Assembly: GCF_003688935.1 (NCBI RefSeq)
Contig: NZ_REGE01000003.1
Location: 62,001-126,000 of the forward strand
DNA: 64,000 nt
From: Corynebacterium macginleyi
Lineage (GTDB): Bacteria > Actinomycetota > Actinomycetes > Mycobacteriales > Mycobacteriaceae
Direction of reading: 5' to 3'
The position numbers and the translations under genes are program-made. Positions 1 through 9,476 of the stretch are shown here, in pieces. Below the pieces are notes generated by a model. That model worked only from the letters and a program-made list of their open reading frames with translations. It had not been told where the DNA came from and did not search any database. Position 1 is the first letter of the stretch. The number at the start of each line of letters is the position of its first letter.

Positions 1-144
1 CAAGACCGCGAATTCGGAAACGGAGATCTCCCCGCCCGCCTTGAGCGTCTCGTCCATGCCCCTATCTATCTTGCGGGTCGCAGCCAATAAGAGGCGCCAT
101 AGCTCCTGTTCATCATCGGTTAACCAGCGGGTTTGTTCAGACAT
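1..144 (-). CDS. MarR-family transcriptional regulator, N-terminal part (cut by window edge)
   Basis: The minus strand reads ATG at 142-144 followed by 48 open codons that run off the left edge. The peptide begins MSEQTRWLTDDEQELWRLLL and continues with a helix and 'ISVSEFAVL', the usual opening of MarR-type winged-helix regulators. The helix-turn-helix itself lies outside the window. The start is 5 bp beyond the stop of the SbcC-like gene, so it probably ends the same transcript as that DNA-repair operon. Assignment to MarR rests on the N-terminal pattern only, and no ligand or target can be inferred. Confidence 0.7.
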   Translation of the reverse strand, partial: MSEQTRWLTDDEQELWRLLLAATRKIDRGMDETLKAGGEISVSEFAVL

Positions 145-149
145 AAGGA

Positions 150-2738
150 CTAGATTACCCCCTTCAGCATGGCGATGTCGCGCTCGCTGCGTCCAATTAC
201 CCGCGAATAGCGTTGCGGCATGCAGGTAAAGACCAAAACCTGATTCTCGCGGCCCACCTGTGAGAACAAGGTGGACATCAATTGCAGGCGGTGGGCATCG
301 GTAGAGCCCAACGCGTCATCGACGATGACCGGCACGGATTCTTCCCCCGCCACCAAGCGCGCGATGGCAAAGCGGGTAAGGATAGCCAGCTGTTCGCGCG
401 CTCCGCCAGACAGGCTGGTCATGGCCACCGTTTCATCATCGCGGGTGCGTGCGGTGACGGACAAATCTTCTGCCAACTCAAAGCTGATATCCCCGCCGTA
501 AATGGTGTGGGCGAGCTGGGCCAGCGCCGCCATGAAGGGCTCGGCGTAGCGCTGGCGCGCGGCATCGCGATGTTTGAGCAGCAGCTCGCGCAGGTAACGC
601 GCCGCCAGCGCGCGCTTTTCCACGCTTTCTAATACCGCCTGCGCCATCTCTGCAGCTGCTTGGGCCTGCTGCTCGCGTTCGGCCGCACCCGAATGATAGT
701 TAATCTCGCTAGACAGCTTGCCCAGCTCCACCTTGGAATTTTGTACCTGCTTTTGCAGGTACTCTAGGTGCGATCGCGCGCCCTTTACCAAGTCTTGGGC
801 GGTAGCCAGGTCCACGGCCTCCATCTCAGATAGCTGTTCTTCCAGCGTAGTCACCCGCATATCCAGCCGCTTTGTTTCCTCTTCCAACCCAGCATCGGAG
901 GTCTTCTCCCGCGCTTCGGCCAACTCGCGCTGGGCACGCTCGGACTTCTCAGTCGCGGCGTCGAGCTCAGCTTCCAGGCGCACCGCGTCGTGGGCAATGC
1001 GGCTTTCGCGAAAGGGAATGAGCTCGCGGTCGAGGGCATCGACAAGCTCACGTGCTTTTTCCTCCGCGTCCTCGGCAGCGGATAAATTCATGGTCGGTGC
1101 GTCATCGAGCCCGGAGACTTTCTTCTTGAGCGCCGCGTGCTGGGCACGCAACTCACCCAAATCATCCGGCCCCAGCTCACCTTCGAGTTTGCGCGCGGCC
1201 GCATCCAATCCGGCATTTTGCTCGCTGTGCACCTTGTGCAGGGCCTCGGCGGCGGCGATGGACTCCACGCCGGTGGTATCGAAAAGCTCCTGCAAGCGCG
1301 CCTCGGCCTGGTCCACCTCGCGCTGGGTTTTATCGGAAGAGTACGCGCCAGCCACGAAGCGGGCGGTGATATTGCCGATGGTGATCTCGCGGCCATCGAC
1401 AAGCTCAATTGCGGGCTGCTTGGCGATGTCCACCTGCTTTCCATCCACCCCAATCTCCGCACCCTCAGGCCCGGAAAACTCCACCTTGGCGGCAGTAGCA
1501 TCATGCAGGCGCTTGGCCAGTGACAGATTCGCATCCGCCTTGCGGAGTTCCTCGACATCCGCGGCGGTTATCGCGCGCCCACGCTGGGCGATCTCCGCTT
1601 GCGCCTTCTCCACGCCCTGCGCCAAGTCCTCTACCTTGAGCAGACGCTTATCCAAGCGCTGGAAGATCTCCTTGTCCTGATACAGCCGCGCCTGTTTCAG
1701 CGCGGCGCGCGCGGTGGCGTAGTCCTTTTTGGCGGTGGCCAGCTTCTTTTCCGCGGCCTCTTTCTTCTCGTTCTCCTCTGCAGCTTTTTCACGAGCGGCC
1801 GCGAGATTTTCCGCGGCGGTTTCCTTTGCGGTGCCGGCGGCCTCGAGTGCCTCGGTCATCTCCTGGCGCTTAGACTGCGCATCTTTCGCGCGTTGAAAGT
1901 CCTCTTTGGCGCGAGCGAGCTCGGCTTTGTGCGCATCCACCTGGTGCTGGGCCTTCACGGCTTCATCTGCGGCGGACTGTTTCTCGGCGAGATCCTGGCG
2001 GGCCGCGGGAAGCTGTTCCTCGGCTACTTCCTGTTGACGTTCCAAGTGCTCATAGCGCTCCACCACAGAATCGAGCCCGTGCACCGCAGCAGTTGCTTCT
2101 TCCAGCTCTCGTGTGGCACGCTCCAGGGTCTCCTGGGCCTTCTTATATTCGCCAGTCGCCTTGGCCGCCTTTCCAGTGAAGTAGCGCTTATATTCCCTAT
2201 CTACCTTGGCCAAAAGCTGGGAATCATCGCCGGATACCTCGTCATCCGCTAGGCCGGTCTCCTGCTCAAGGGCCCGGGTTAACGAGGGAATGCCTGCCGC
2301 GGAGATGGCGTCTTTGGAGTCATCCTGGCGCATGAAGAGGACATCCAGAAGCTGGCGATCCATGTTCCGGCTTAAGATCTGTTCCAGCTCGTCATCGGCC
2401 TGGCGCTCGGTAAATTGCGCGTGGCGCGGGGACGAAATAACCAGCTCACTGTACTTCTTCTTCAGCCAGCGCTTGGCAATACGAAAGCGGTACTCCCCCA
2501 CGGAAATATCAGCGATGACCTCCGGCGAGACGTCCTTGCCTACCGGCTGCAGTTCCCGGATGCCGCTAGAACCAGCCGTGTGTTTTTCCGTCAGCACCAC
2601 ATCGAGGGCCTCCACGATGGTGGATTTACCCGCCTCGTTCTCGCCGTGGATGACCACCACCCCAGTTTCTGGAAGTTCATCTAAAACCAAGTGCTCGATG
2701 CCGCGAACATTTTTAATCTCTAAGCTGTGGATGCGCAT
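150..2738 (-). CDS. SbcC/Rad50/YhaN-like SMC-type ATPase without zinc hook
   Basis: An 862-residue ABC-type ATPase split by a long coiled coil. Walker A (GENEAGKST) is at residues 32-40, the ABC signature (SLSGGAREQ) near 775 and the Walker B aspartates (VIVDDALGSTD) near 807. Between them lie heptad-rich, Glu/Ala/Lys-rich coiled-coil arms. No CxxC is present at the apex, so the Rad50 zinc hook is missing; instead a short beta-like segment (about residues 425-480) breaks the coil. Family knowledge: SbcC partners with the SbcD nuclease to open hairpins and process DNA ends. The SbcD-like gene lies just upstream with a 5-bp gap, which supports a complex. It is shorter than classical SbcC (about 1,000 residues) and closer in size to YhaN. 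Function in double-strand-break processing is an inference. Confidence 0.85.
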   Translation of the reverse strand: MRIHSLEIKNVRGIEHLVLDELPETGVVVIHGENEAGKSTIVEALDVVLTEKHTAGSSGIRELQPVGKDVSPEVIADISVGEYRFRIAKRWLKKKYSELVISSPRHAQFTERQADDELEQILSRNMDRQLLDVLFMRQDDSKDAISAAGIPSLTRALEQETGLADDEVSGDDSQLLAKVDREYKRYFTGKAAKATGEYKKAQETLERATRELEEATAAVHGLDSVVERYEHLERQQEVAEEQLPAARQDLAEKQSAADEAVKAQHQVDAHKAELARAKEDFQRAKDAQSKRQEMTEALEAAGTAKETAAENLAAAREKAAEENEKKEAAEKKLATAKKDYATARAALKQARLYQDKEIFQRLDKRLLKVEDLAQGVEKAQAEIAQRGRAITAADVEELRKADANLSLAKRLHDATAAKVEFSGPEGAEIGVDGKQVDIAKQPAIELVDGREITIGNITARFVAGAYSSDKTQREVDQAEARLQELFDTTGVESIAAAEALHKVHSEQNAGLDAAARKLEGELGPDDLGELRAQHAALKKKVSGLDDAPTMNLSAAEDAEEKARELVDALDRELIPFRESRIAHDAVRLEAELDAATEKSERAQRELAEAREKTSDAGLEEETKRLDMRVTTLEEQLSEMEAVDLATAQDLVKGARSHLEYLQKQVQNSKVELGKLSSEINYHSGAAEREQQAQAAAEMAQAVLESVEKRALAARYLRELLLKHRDAARQRYAEPFMAALAQLAHTIYGGDISFELAEDLSVTARTRDDETVAMTSLSGGAREQLAILTRFAIARLVAGEESVPVIVDDALGSTDAHRLQLMSTLFSQVGRENQVLVFTCMPQRYSRVIGRSERDIAMLKGVI

Positions 2739-2743
2739 GTGAT

Positions 2744-3859
2744 TTATCCCTCCAAGCGAAATAACAGGTTGGCGGCGTCGCGGGCCACCGGATCCGCGCG
2801 GTTATCCAGCATCTCCTGCAGGGCGTCGGCGGCATAGCCAGAAATATCCAGGTTAGCTAGTTCATCGTCGCTAGGCTCCAGAAACAGGTCCATGGTCCGC
2901 TCGCGTGGGCGCAGCGAGGCAAAAACCGCCTCCAACTCATCCAACCCACGCTGCAGCCGAGCATGCGCCGCAATGCCGAGGGTCCCCTGCAGGCCGTATT
3001 TAATCGCCGTGCGCACCTTATCCGGGTACTCCTCCAGGCTGCGTAAGAAGCGCTCGACATCCTCGGCGGAATTGACGGAGGCATCGAGGGCTTCAAACGT
3101 CCAGCGCCCGATGCTGCGCTTATTGATGTCTATATCATCCCCCGCAATCCTTACCACCAGCACATTCCCGGAATCGACCTCGCCGCCACCGGTGGAGCAT
3201 TCCTTAAAGTCCGTGGTCTCCGGGCTGCCGGAGAACCAGACACGGCCAGTCTTGCCCAGGCTGGCCGTCGAGTGAGTATCACCCAGTGCCAAGTAATCAA
3301 TCACCCCGCGGTCCAAACACTCCTCTACGAATTCCAAGTCAATGGTATCGGCATCTCCCCCGCTAGTACGCGAATCCACCTGGCCATGGCCCACGGCAAT
3401 CCGGATTCCCTCCGTAGGCTCGAGCGGCTCCAAGGCCTGGCGTACCAAATCGTGGTTGGCGCGCTTGGACAGGTATGGCGCCCCCACCAATTCCACGCCC
3501 TTGCCCACCGCGATCGGCTCTGAATCCGCGATGACGTGCACATTATCCGCGCCGGTGCGATAAAACACCGAGTCCGCGACCAGCGGATCGTGGTTTCCTG
3601 GCAGCACATATACCGGAACGGGCAAGCGCTTGAACATTTCGGTGGCACGTGCCAGAATCTCCCGGGAGAGCGCATTGTGTTCAAATACATCGCCAGCCAC
3701 GACGATGAACTGCGCGCCAACTTCCTCCGCCAGCTGGCCTAGATGCATGATGGCGGACTCGCGGTCATCGTTAAAACGACCTTGCGCCTCCCCTTTCAAG
3801 AACCAGCGGGTCATTCCCAGTTGGAAATCGGACGTGTGGATAAAGGTCGTTGCAGTCAT
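2744..3859 (-). CDS. SbcD/YhaO-like metallophosphoesterase (DNA exonuclease)
   Basis: A 371-residue calcineurin-like phosphoesterase. The metal-binding motifs appear in order: TSDFQLG near residue 10, AGDVFEHN near 58, LPGNHDP near 90, VGHGQV near 155 and ALGDTHS near 195. These match the Mre11/SbcD family, which cuts DNA ends using two metal ions together with an SbcC/Rad50 ATPase, encoded next. I chose ATG at 3859; a TTG two codons upstream overlaps the TGA of the SWIM gene and is less likely. The gene sits in a tightly packed operon (2-5 bp gaps). The DNA-end-processing role is inferred from family and context. Confidence 0.85.
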   Translation of the reverse strand: MTATTFIHTSDFQLGMTRWFLKGEAQGRFNDDRESAIMHLGQLAEEVGAQFIVVAGDVFEHNALSREILARATEMFKRLPVPVYVLPGNHDPLVADSVFYRTGADNVHVIADSEPIAVGKGVELVGAPYLSKRANHDLVRQALEPLEPTEGIRIAVGHGQVDSRTSGGDADTIDLEFVEECLDRGVIDYLALGDTHSTASLGKTGRVWFSGSPETTDFKECSTGGGEVDSGNVLVVRIAGDDIDINKRSIGRWTFEALDASVNSAEDVERFLRSLEEYPDKVRTAIKYGLQGTLGIAAHARLQRGLDELEAVFASLRPRERTMDLFLEPSDDELANLDISGYAADALQEMLDNRADPVARDAANLLFRLEG

Positions 3860-3861
3860 AA

Positions 3862-4683
3862 TCAATGCGTTAAATGGTAGTAGAGATCTTCAATATCGGA
3901 CACGGCACGCAAAAGGTCAATATTAGTATGCGATACGGCCCGCAGGGCCTTACGCAAGAGGTCCGGATCGGAATCTTCTAATGCTGGGGCAACCTTGGGG
4001 TGCGGCAGCTTAGGCATTCCACGCCCATTCCAGAACACATCGTTTTTTTCTTCCACAGATAAATCGCTGGCCCCAAAGCTTTCGCGGGAGACCTGCTGCG
4101 ATTGCTCCATGACGGCCTTTTCCAGGCGCACAAAGTCCAGCCCGCGCATATTAAAAATCACGGCCGGATCCGCATCAGCGCGGGTGGCGAGCCTATCTCC
4201 CACCGCGACAACGTGTTTGCACGTATACGCGGAATCCGGACACGTGCAGGATAAACGCAGTTCCTCGGCGTCGCTGGCAAAAAGGGTATCCAGCGCGTCT
4301 TCAGATAACAGGCCCTTCCGCGCATTCGCTACAGAATTAGGCGTGCGTGCAAAGTGCCCTGCGAGTGCGGCAATATCGTCATTATCGCGGTACGGCAGCT
4401 GAATGAGCACCGAAAACGGCTCGTTCTGGGAACCGGCCACGCGCCCATGAATGGCACCATTGCGAATCTCCAGGCCCACCACGTGCCCGCCTTCGGCATA
4501 TTGGCGCCCACGACTCAGCCGCCCCCTATCCGCATCGTGGCTAGTGAAAGAGGAAATTCGAGCAGCGGTCCTAGAAAGCAGGCGTCCGCTGCGGTCAACA
4601 TGGTTGACCTCGTCAGGAGTGCTCACCCGCTTGCGGGTGCCAAAGTTTGCGTAGATGACATTGTCATCGCCCTTGACGGCCAT
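3862..4683 (-). CDS. SWIM zinc-finger protein
   Basis: A 273-residue protein with a SWIM-type zinc finger, CxCx(n)CxH, visible as 'LSCTCPDSAYTCKHVVAVG' near residues 140-160. SWIM fingers are predicted DNA- or protein-binding modules. In Actinobacteria such proteins are commonly encoded beside SNF2-family helicases, as here: the helicase gene ends 4 bp upstream. No catalytic domain is seen. It probably acts as an accessory subunit of the helicase, by inference from context. The C-terminal third is predicted helical. Confidence 0.85.
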   Translation of the reverse strand: MAVKGDDNVIYANFGTRKRVSTPDEVNHVDRSGRLLSRTAARISSFTSHDADRGRLSRGRQYAEGGHVVGLEIRNGAIHGRVAGSQNEPFSVLIQLPYRDNDDIAALAGHFARTPNSVANARKGLLSEDALDTLFASDAEELRLSCTCPDSAYTCKHVVAVGDRLATRADADPAVIFNMRGLDFVRLEKAVMEQSQQVSRESFGASDLSVEEKNDVFWNGRGMPKLPHPKVAPALEDSDPDLLRKALRAVSHTNIDLLRAVSDIEDLYYHLTH

Positions 4684-4687
4684 CCGC

Positions 4688-7600
4688 TTACTCCTTTCCC
4701 CGGTAACTCATAAGCTCTGCCAGCTGGTCCGGCTCCAATTCCGTGAGCCAGCCCTCGCCTTCACCCACAACCGCACCAGCCAGCTGCGTCTTGCCATCCA
4801 AGATATCTTGAATGGATTCTTCCAACGTGCCAGCGGTAATCATCTTATACACCTGCACATTGCGGCGCTGACCAATGCGGAAAGCGCGGTCCGTAGCCTG
4901 GTTTTCCACCGCGGGGTTCCACCAGCGGTCCATGTGTACCACGATGGACGCAGCGGTCAGGTTGAGACCCGTACCGCCCGCCTTCAGCGAAAGGATCATC
5001 GCCTGCGGGCCATCCTCGGACTGGAACCCTTCCACCATCCGATCGCGCTTGTTTTTCGTCAGCCCGCCGTGTAGGAAGGGAATTTCGTGGCCCAGCTGCT
5101 GGCGCAGGTACGGCTGCAAGATGTCCCCAAAGGCCTTGTACTGGGTGAAGATGAGCAAGCGCTCGCCGGATTCAGTTGCGGCATCAATAATCCGCATCAG
5201 TTCTTTTACCTTGCCCGAGCGATGCTTGCCCTTCATAACCACCGGCGAATCATCTCCCAAGTAATGTGCGGGGTGATTGCAAATCTGCTTAATCCGGGTA
5301 AGCGAGGCCAAAACGATGCCGCGCTTGCTCATACCCGTAGCATCCTCCAAGCTCTTCTTCACCTCATTGACCAGCGCCTTGTACAGGGCGGCCTGCTCGG
5401 TGGTCATGGATACCGTCAAAATCTGCTCAGATTTTTCCGGCAGATCATCGATGATATTGGGATCGGTCTTAACACGGCGCAAGATAAGAGGTGCGGTCAG
5501 CGCGCGCAGCCGCTTAGACATCTCCTCATCATTATTGCGCTCGATAGGCTTAGCAAAGTGGTTACGGAAAAAGGACGCCGTGCCTAAAATCCCCGGATTG
5601 CAGAAGTCCAAGATAGACCGCATCTCGGACAGGCGGTTTTCCACCGGCGTACCGGTGAGCGCCACGCGGTGTTCAGACGGCAGCGATCGCACCGCCTTAG
5701 CGGAACGCGTGGCCGAGTTCTTAATGGCCTGCGCCTCATCGAGGACCACACGCTGCCAAGGCACCTCACCCAAGAGATTGAAATCCCGGCTGACAGTGCC
5801 ATAGGTCGTAATAACGAGATCTGCTTTACCTGCGGCCTCGAGGAATTTCTCCCCTCCCGGCCGCCCCGCGCCGTGCTGCACCATGACCTCGAAATCCGGC
5901 ACGAACCGGCGCGCCTCGCGAGCCCAGTTGCCCACCACTGAGGTGGGTGCCACCACCATAGTGGGCCCAGTTTGTTTGCCGCGTTCTTTCTCCACCGCCA
6001 CAAGGGACAGTAGCTGGAGGGTTTTGCCGAGCCCCATGTCATCGGCAAGCACGGCGCCAATATTGTTACGCGACATCCAATACAGCCAGTCGACGCCCGT
6101 GCGCTGGTACTCGCGCAGCTCCGCGTGTACGGTCGCCGGAATCTCCACGCGTTTAGGTGCTACCGTATCCATCCCGCCGAGCAAGGCGGTATGCCACGTA
6201 GTACCGGTAAATTCGATGGGTTCTTTGGCCATCGACTCGAGCGCTAGTTCCCGCAGCTCCGCCACCGTAACCTGCTGCTCAATTTTCTCGTTGAACTCTG
6301 CACGGCGCCGCTCAACCTCCGCCATGAGCTGCTGCCAGCCAGGTTCGTTAAGTTTCTTGGACATCTCTGCCGCGGCAGCCAAGTGTTCAAGCTCTTTTTT
6401 GGCGCGCTCACGGGACTTTTCTGCCAGCTCTTCCATATAGGACGAGACCTTGGATACAACCTGGGTATCGGCCATCACCCATTTTCCACGCAGCTGAATG
6501 AGCCCGGACTTGGAATTAACCAGCTCATCCATCTCAGCCTCAGTAAGTTCCACATCACCCACGGACATGCGCCAGTTATAGTCCACCAGCTGATTCATGC
6601 CGATGTGCTTCTTCGTCGCTGCCTCCGCGGGGTCTCGCGCGGCGCGGGTTTCCAGCTTGGCCTTCGTATCCATCTGGGCCCACGATTTGGGCAGCATGAC
6701 GGTAATTCCCCGCTTCTTCAGCTCGGGCACCTCGTGCGCAATAAACTGGGTAAGCTGCTCCGTATCCAGGTAGACATCCCAATCGCCGTCGCCAGGCTGA
6801 GACATTTGCGTACTCTGACCCAGACTAGGCGCCGCACGCACGGCCTTGCGGTGATTCTCGCGGAGCTTCTCGATGCTCGCCCTATCCCACTCATCCGCCA
6901 ACACCGGCCGCGGTGAATCTGTTCCAGAGCGCACCCGCACCCGGATCGGCCACGCCGCGTCTTCCGGCTCCTCTACAATATAGACAAGCTGAAGTTCTAC
7001 CTGGTAAATGGAATTTTTCCATTCATTAAGTCCACGCAGCAATTGCGCACGACCACGACGGATAGGAGCCGTCGTCAGTAATGCACGGGCGAAGTCGTGC
7101 CAGGGCATAGGCCGGGGCTCATTGAGCAGCGGCTGCAATTCCCGGTTGGCAATCCAGTGCGTTAGTTCATCGGCCAGGTCATCCGAAAGGGCCCTATTAT
7201 TAATATGGAGTATCCCGGGTGCCGCCGCCATCATCTCTGCCAGCCAACCACGCTCGCCCAAACCAGAGGCCAGCTGCCACATGGGGAACCATTCATTGGC
7301 CTGGTACGCCAGCCGAAATGTCACTCTGCCTGCGCGGACAAACTTGCTCAGACCGCTATATGCGTGGATAAGCCAGTGTAGATCCGGCGCAACCGATGCC
7401 GGCGGCTGGTGATCCAAATACTCCAACTGAGCTAGGGTCTCTACCGCTTCTTCCGGCGCAAACATGGCCATGGGCACCATGAGTGAGACATCTTTGCCCT
7501 TTGGGGTTCGTAGTGATACGCGCGCCCGATTCCGGAAAGATTTCTTAGCCAATATGGCTTCGACTGCCTGCGGAAACGTCTTCTCCGGCACAGCCGAAGG

Positions 7601-7690
7601 CATGACGATCTTGTGCCCTTCTACCTGCTCAATCCATAGACCAAGCCCCGAGACCGGCAGCCACAGGCCATGCACAAGGTAAGAAGCCAT
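4688..7690 (-). CDS. SNF2/RapA-family DEAD/DEAH helicase (HelZ-like)
   Basis: A 1,000-residue SNF2 ATPase. The N-terminal half (to about residue 500) is the bacterial SNF2-associated region. The motor follows with motif I DDMGLGKTLQ near 552, the DEAQ box (VVLDEAQAIKN) near 652, TGTPVENRL, and a C-terminal helicase lobe ending in the motif VI-type 'QATDRAFRIGQ'. Length and layout resemble mycobacterial HelZ (about 1,010 residues). Such motors translocate on double-stranded DNA and remodel protein-DNA complexes. ATG 7690 is taken as start, since the ATG four codons upstream offers no better ribosome site. It is the first gene of the helicase-SWIM-SbcD-SbcC-MarR transcript. Confidence 0.9.
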   Translation of the reverse strand: MASYLVHGLWLPVSGLGLWIEQVEGHKIVMPSAVPEKTFPQAVEAILAKKSFRNRARVSLRTPKGKDVSLMVPMAMFAPEEAVETLAQLEYLDHQPPASVAPDLHWLIHAYSGLSKFVRAGRVTFRLAYQANEWFPMWQLASGLGERGWLAEMMAAAPGILHINNRALSDDLADELTHWIANRELQPLLNEPRPMPWHDFARALLTTAPIRRGRAQLLRGLNEWKNSIYQVELQLVYIVEEPEDAAWPIRVRVRSGTDSPRPVLADEWDRASIEKLRENHRKAVRAAPSLGQSTQMSQPGDGDWDVYLDTEQLTQFIAHEVPELKKRGITVMLPKSWAQMDTKAKLETRAARDPAEAATKKHIGMNQLVDYNWRMSVGDVELTEAEMDELVNSKSGLIQLRGKWVMADTQVVSKVSSYMEELAEKSRERAKKELEHLAAAAEMSKKLNEPGWQQLMAEVERRRAEFNEKIEQQVTVAELRELALESMAKEPIEFTGTTWHTALLGGMDTVAPKRVEIPATVHAELREYQRTGVDWLYWMSRNNIGAVLADDMGLGKTLQLLSLVAVEKERGKQTGPTMVVAPTSVVGNWAREARRFVPDFEVMVQHGAGRPGGEKFLEAAGKADLVITTYGTVSRDFNLLGEVPWQRVVLDEAQAIKNSATRSAKAVRSLPSEHRVALTGTPVENRLSEMRSILDFCNPGILGTASFFRNHFAKPIERNNDEEMSKRLRALTAPLILRRVKTDPNIIDDLPEKSEQILTVSMTTEQAALYKALVNEVKKSLEDATGMSKRGIVLASLTRIKQICNHPAHYLGDDSPVVMKGKHRSGKVKELMRIIDAATESGERLLIFTQYKAFGDILQPYLRQQLGHEIPFLHGGLTKNKRDRMVEGFQSEDGPQAMILSLKAGGTGLNLTAASIVVHMDRWWNPAVENQATDRAFRIGQRRNVQVYKMITAGTLEESIQDILDGKTQLAGAVVGEGEGWLTELEPDQLAELMSYRGKE

Positions 7691-7870
7691 AACCGCCAGC
7701 ATAGCAGCCCGCTATAGTTTTGTTACAAGCTCGTTATATTCACGTCTTTGTCCAGTTAAATGGTGAAAAACATCACTAGAGATTTAAGACACAGCTGAAT
7801 TTTAGCTTGGGCGAAACTTAAGTCACCGTTAGCGTGTACATAACCGAAAAATCACTAAAAGGAGTGAAAC

Positions 7871-9442
7871 GTGCAAGAATCAACTTGGTACGTCATTGCG
7901 ATGATCGTGTACTTCCTCGTAATGGCAGCCATTGGCTACTGGAGCTATAAACAAACCGATGAATATGACGATTATGTTTTGGGCGGCCGTGGCCTGCACC
8001 CGTTCGTAGCGGCTCTCTCCGCCGGCGCATCCGATATGTCCGGCTGGCTGCTTATGGGTCTGCCTGGCGCACTCTTCCTTTCTGGCTTTTCCGAACTGTG
8101 GATGCCTATCGGTCTTATTATCGGCGCATGGGCAAACTGGAAATGGATTGCTCCCCGTTTGCGGGCTTACTCGGAGGTTGCGGGCGATTCGATAACGGTC
8201 CCGTCTTTCTTCGAGAACCGTCTACGCGATAAGTCGCGCATGCTGCGTATTATCTCCGCAGTTATCATTATCTTCTTCTTCACCTTCTATGTTTCTTCCG
8301 GCATGGTCTCTGGTGGTCGTTACTTCGAGTCCACTTTCGGTGGTGACTACATCACCGGCATGTTGGTCATCGCCTCAGTAACCATTTTCTACACTTTCAT
8401 CGGTGGCTTCTTGGCAGTGTCCTATACCGACGCTATGCAGGGCATGCTGATGTTCGTCGCCCTGCTGATCGTGCCAATCATGGCACTTTTCGCGCTTGAC
8501 GATGCCGGCGCGATCTTCTCCTTCGCCACCAACAACGATTACGCCACCGACGGCGTCCTGCCTGCAAACGATAACTACTTATCTCTCTTCGCTGGTGTTT
8601 CCGCTGGTGTTATTGTCGGCAACGCCGCTTGGGGCCTTGGCTACTTCGGCCAGCCCCACATCATTGTGCGCTTCATGGCGATGCGTAAGCCTTCTGACGC
8701 CAAGCAGGGCCGTTTCTACGGCATCACCTGGATGAGTCTTTCCGTTATTGGTGCTGTCTTCGTTGCGCTTACCGGTACTGTGTACTTCACCCAGTTCGGC
8801 GAAACCATCACTGACCAAAAGAACTTCGAGACTATTTTCCTAGACATGGCTCAGGCCATGATGCACCCCTTGCCTGCTGGTTTCGTCTTGACCGCGGTCT
8901 TGGCCGCGATCATGTCCACCATGTCCTCCCAGATGCTCGTGGTTTCCTCCTCCCTGATCGAGGACCTCTACCTCATCATCGCAAAGCGCAAGCCTGCCGA
9001 GAGCATCCTGATTAACCTATCCCGTACCGCCGTTGTGGCCATCGCGATTATCGCCGCAATCCTGGCTATCAACCCGTCTGACTCCATTCTCGGCCTGGTC
9101 GGCTTCGCATGGGCTGGCTTCGGTTCTGCTTTCGGTCCGCTCGTCATCCTGGCCTTGTACTGGAAGCGCCTCAACGCAGCCGGTGCGATCGCCGGCATGG
9201 TTACCGGTGCAGTCGTCGCCATCGGCTGGGGCATGTCCCCGCTAAGCGATTCCCTTTACGAGATGGTTCCCGGCTTCTTCTCCGCACTCATCGTTACCGT
9301 TCTAGTCACCGTGGCTACCAAAGGTCCGAAACAGGAGGTTCTCGACGAGTTCGAGGAAGCCGAGAAACTTGCCAAGCTCGTTGAGAAGGACGAGTCCTTG
9401 GACTTCGAGGAAGCAGCAGAAAAGGTTTCCGATAACAAGTAG
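7871..9442 (+). CDS. putP: Sodium/proline symporter
   Basis: A 523-residue member of the sodium:solute symporter family with about 13 hydrophobic segments. The first helix region and the following 'DDYVLGGRGLHPFVAALSAG' are typical of PutP. The start is GTG with a strong AAAGGAG site 7 nt upstream. Length matches corynebacterial PutP (about 524). It imports proline with Na+ as carbon/nitrogen source or osmolyte. The C-terminal tail (last 50 residues) is highly charged and cytoplasmic. It stands alone, transcribed divergently from the helicase operon, with a 180-bp AT-rich upstream region that should hold its promoter. Confidence 0.93.
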   Translation: MQESTWYVIAMIVYFLVMAAIGYWSYKQTDEYDDYVLGGRGLHPFVAALSAGASDMSGWLLMGLPGALFLSGFSELWMPIGLIIGAWANWKWIAPRLRAYSEVAGDSITVPSFFENRLRDKSRMLRIISAVIIIFFFTFYVSSGMVSGGRYFESTFGGDYITGMLVIASVTIFYTFIGGFLAVSYTDAMQGMLMFVALLIVPIMALFALDDAGAIFSFATNNDYATDGVLPANDNYLSLFAGVSAGVIVGNAAWGLGYFGQPHIIVRFMAMRKPSDAKQGRFYGITWMSLSVIGAVFVALTGTVYFTQFGETITDQKNFETIFLDMAQAMMHPLPAGFVLTAVLAAIMSTMSSQMLVVSSSLIEDLYLIIAKRKPAESILINLSRTAVVAIAIIAAILAINPSDSILGLVGFAWAGFGSAFGPLVILALYWKRLNAAGAIAGMVTGAVVAIGWGMSPLSDSLYEMVPGFFSALIVTVLVTVATKGPKQEVLDEFEEAEKLAKLVEKDESLDFEEAAEKVSDNK

Positions 9443-9476
9443 GAACCTTCCCGCGCCCCGTGGAGTCCAATAGGAC

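Noticed and set aside
718..1680. 320-codon open frame on the plus strand opposite the SbcC-like gene
   Set aside because: Ser/Arg-rich shadow of a GC-rich gene in the antisense frame, with no domain and no ribosome site.
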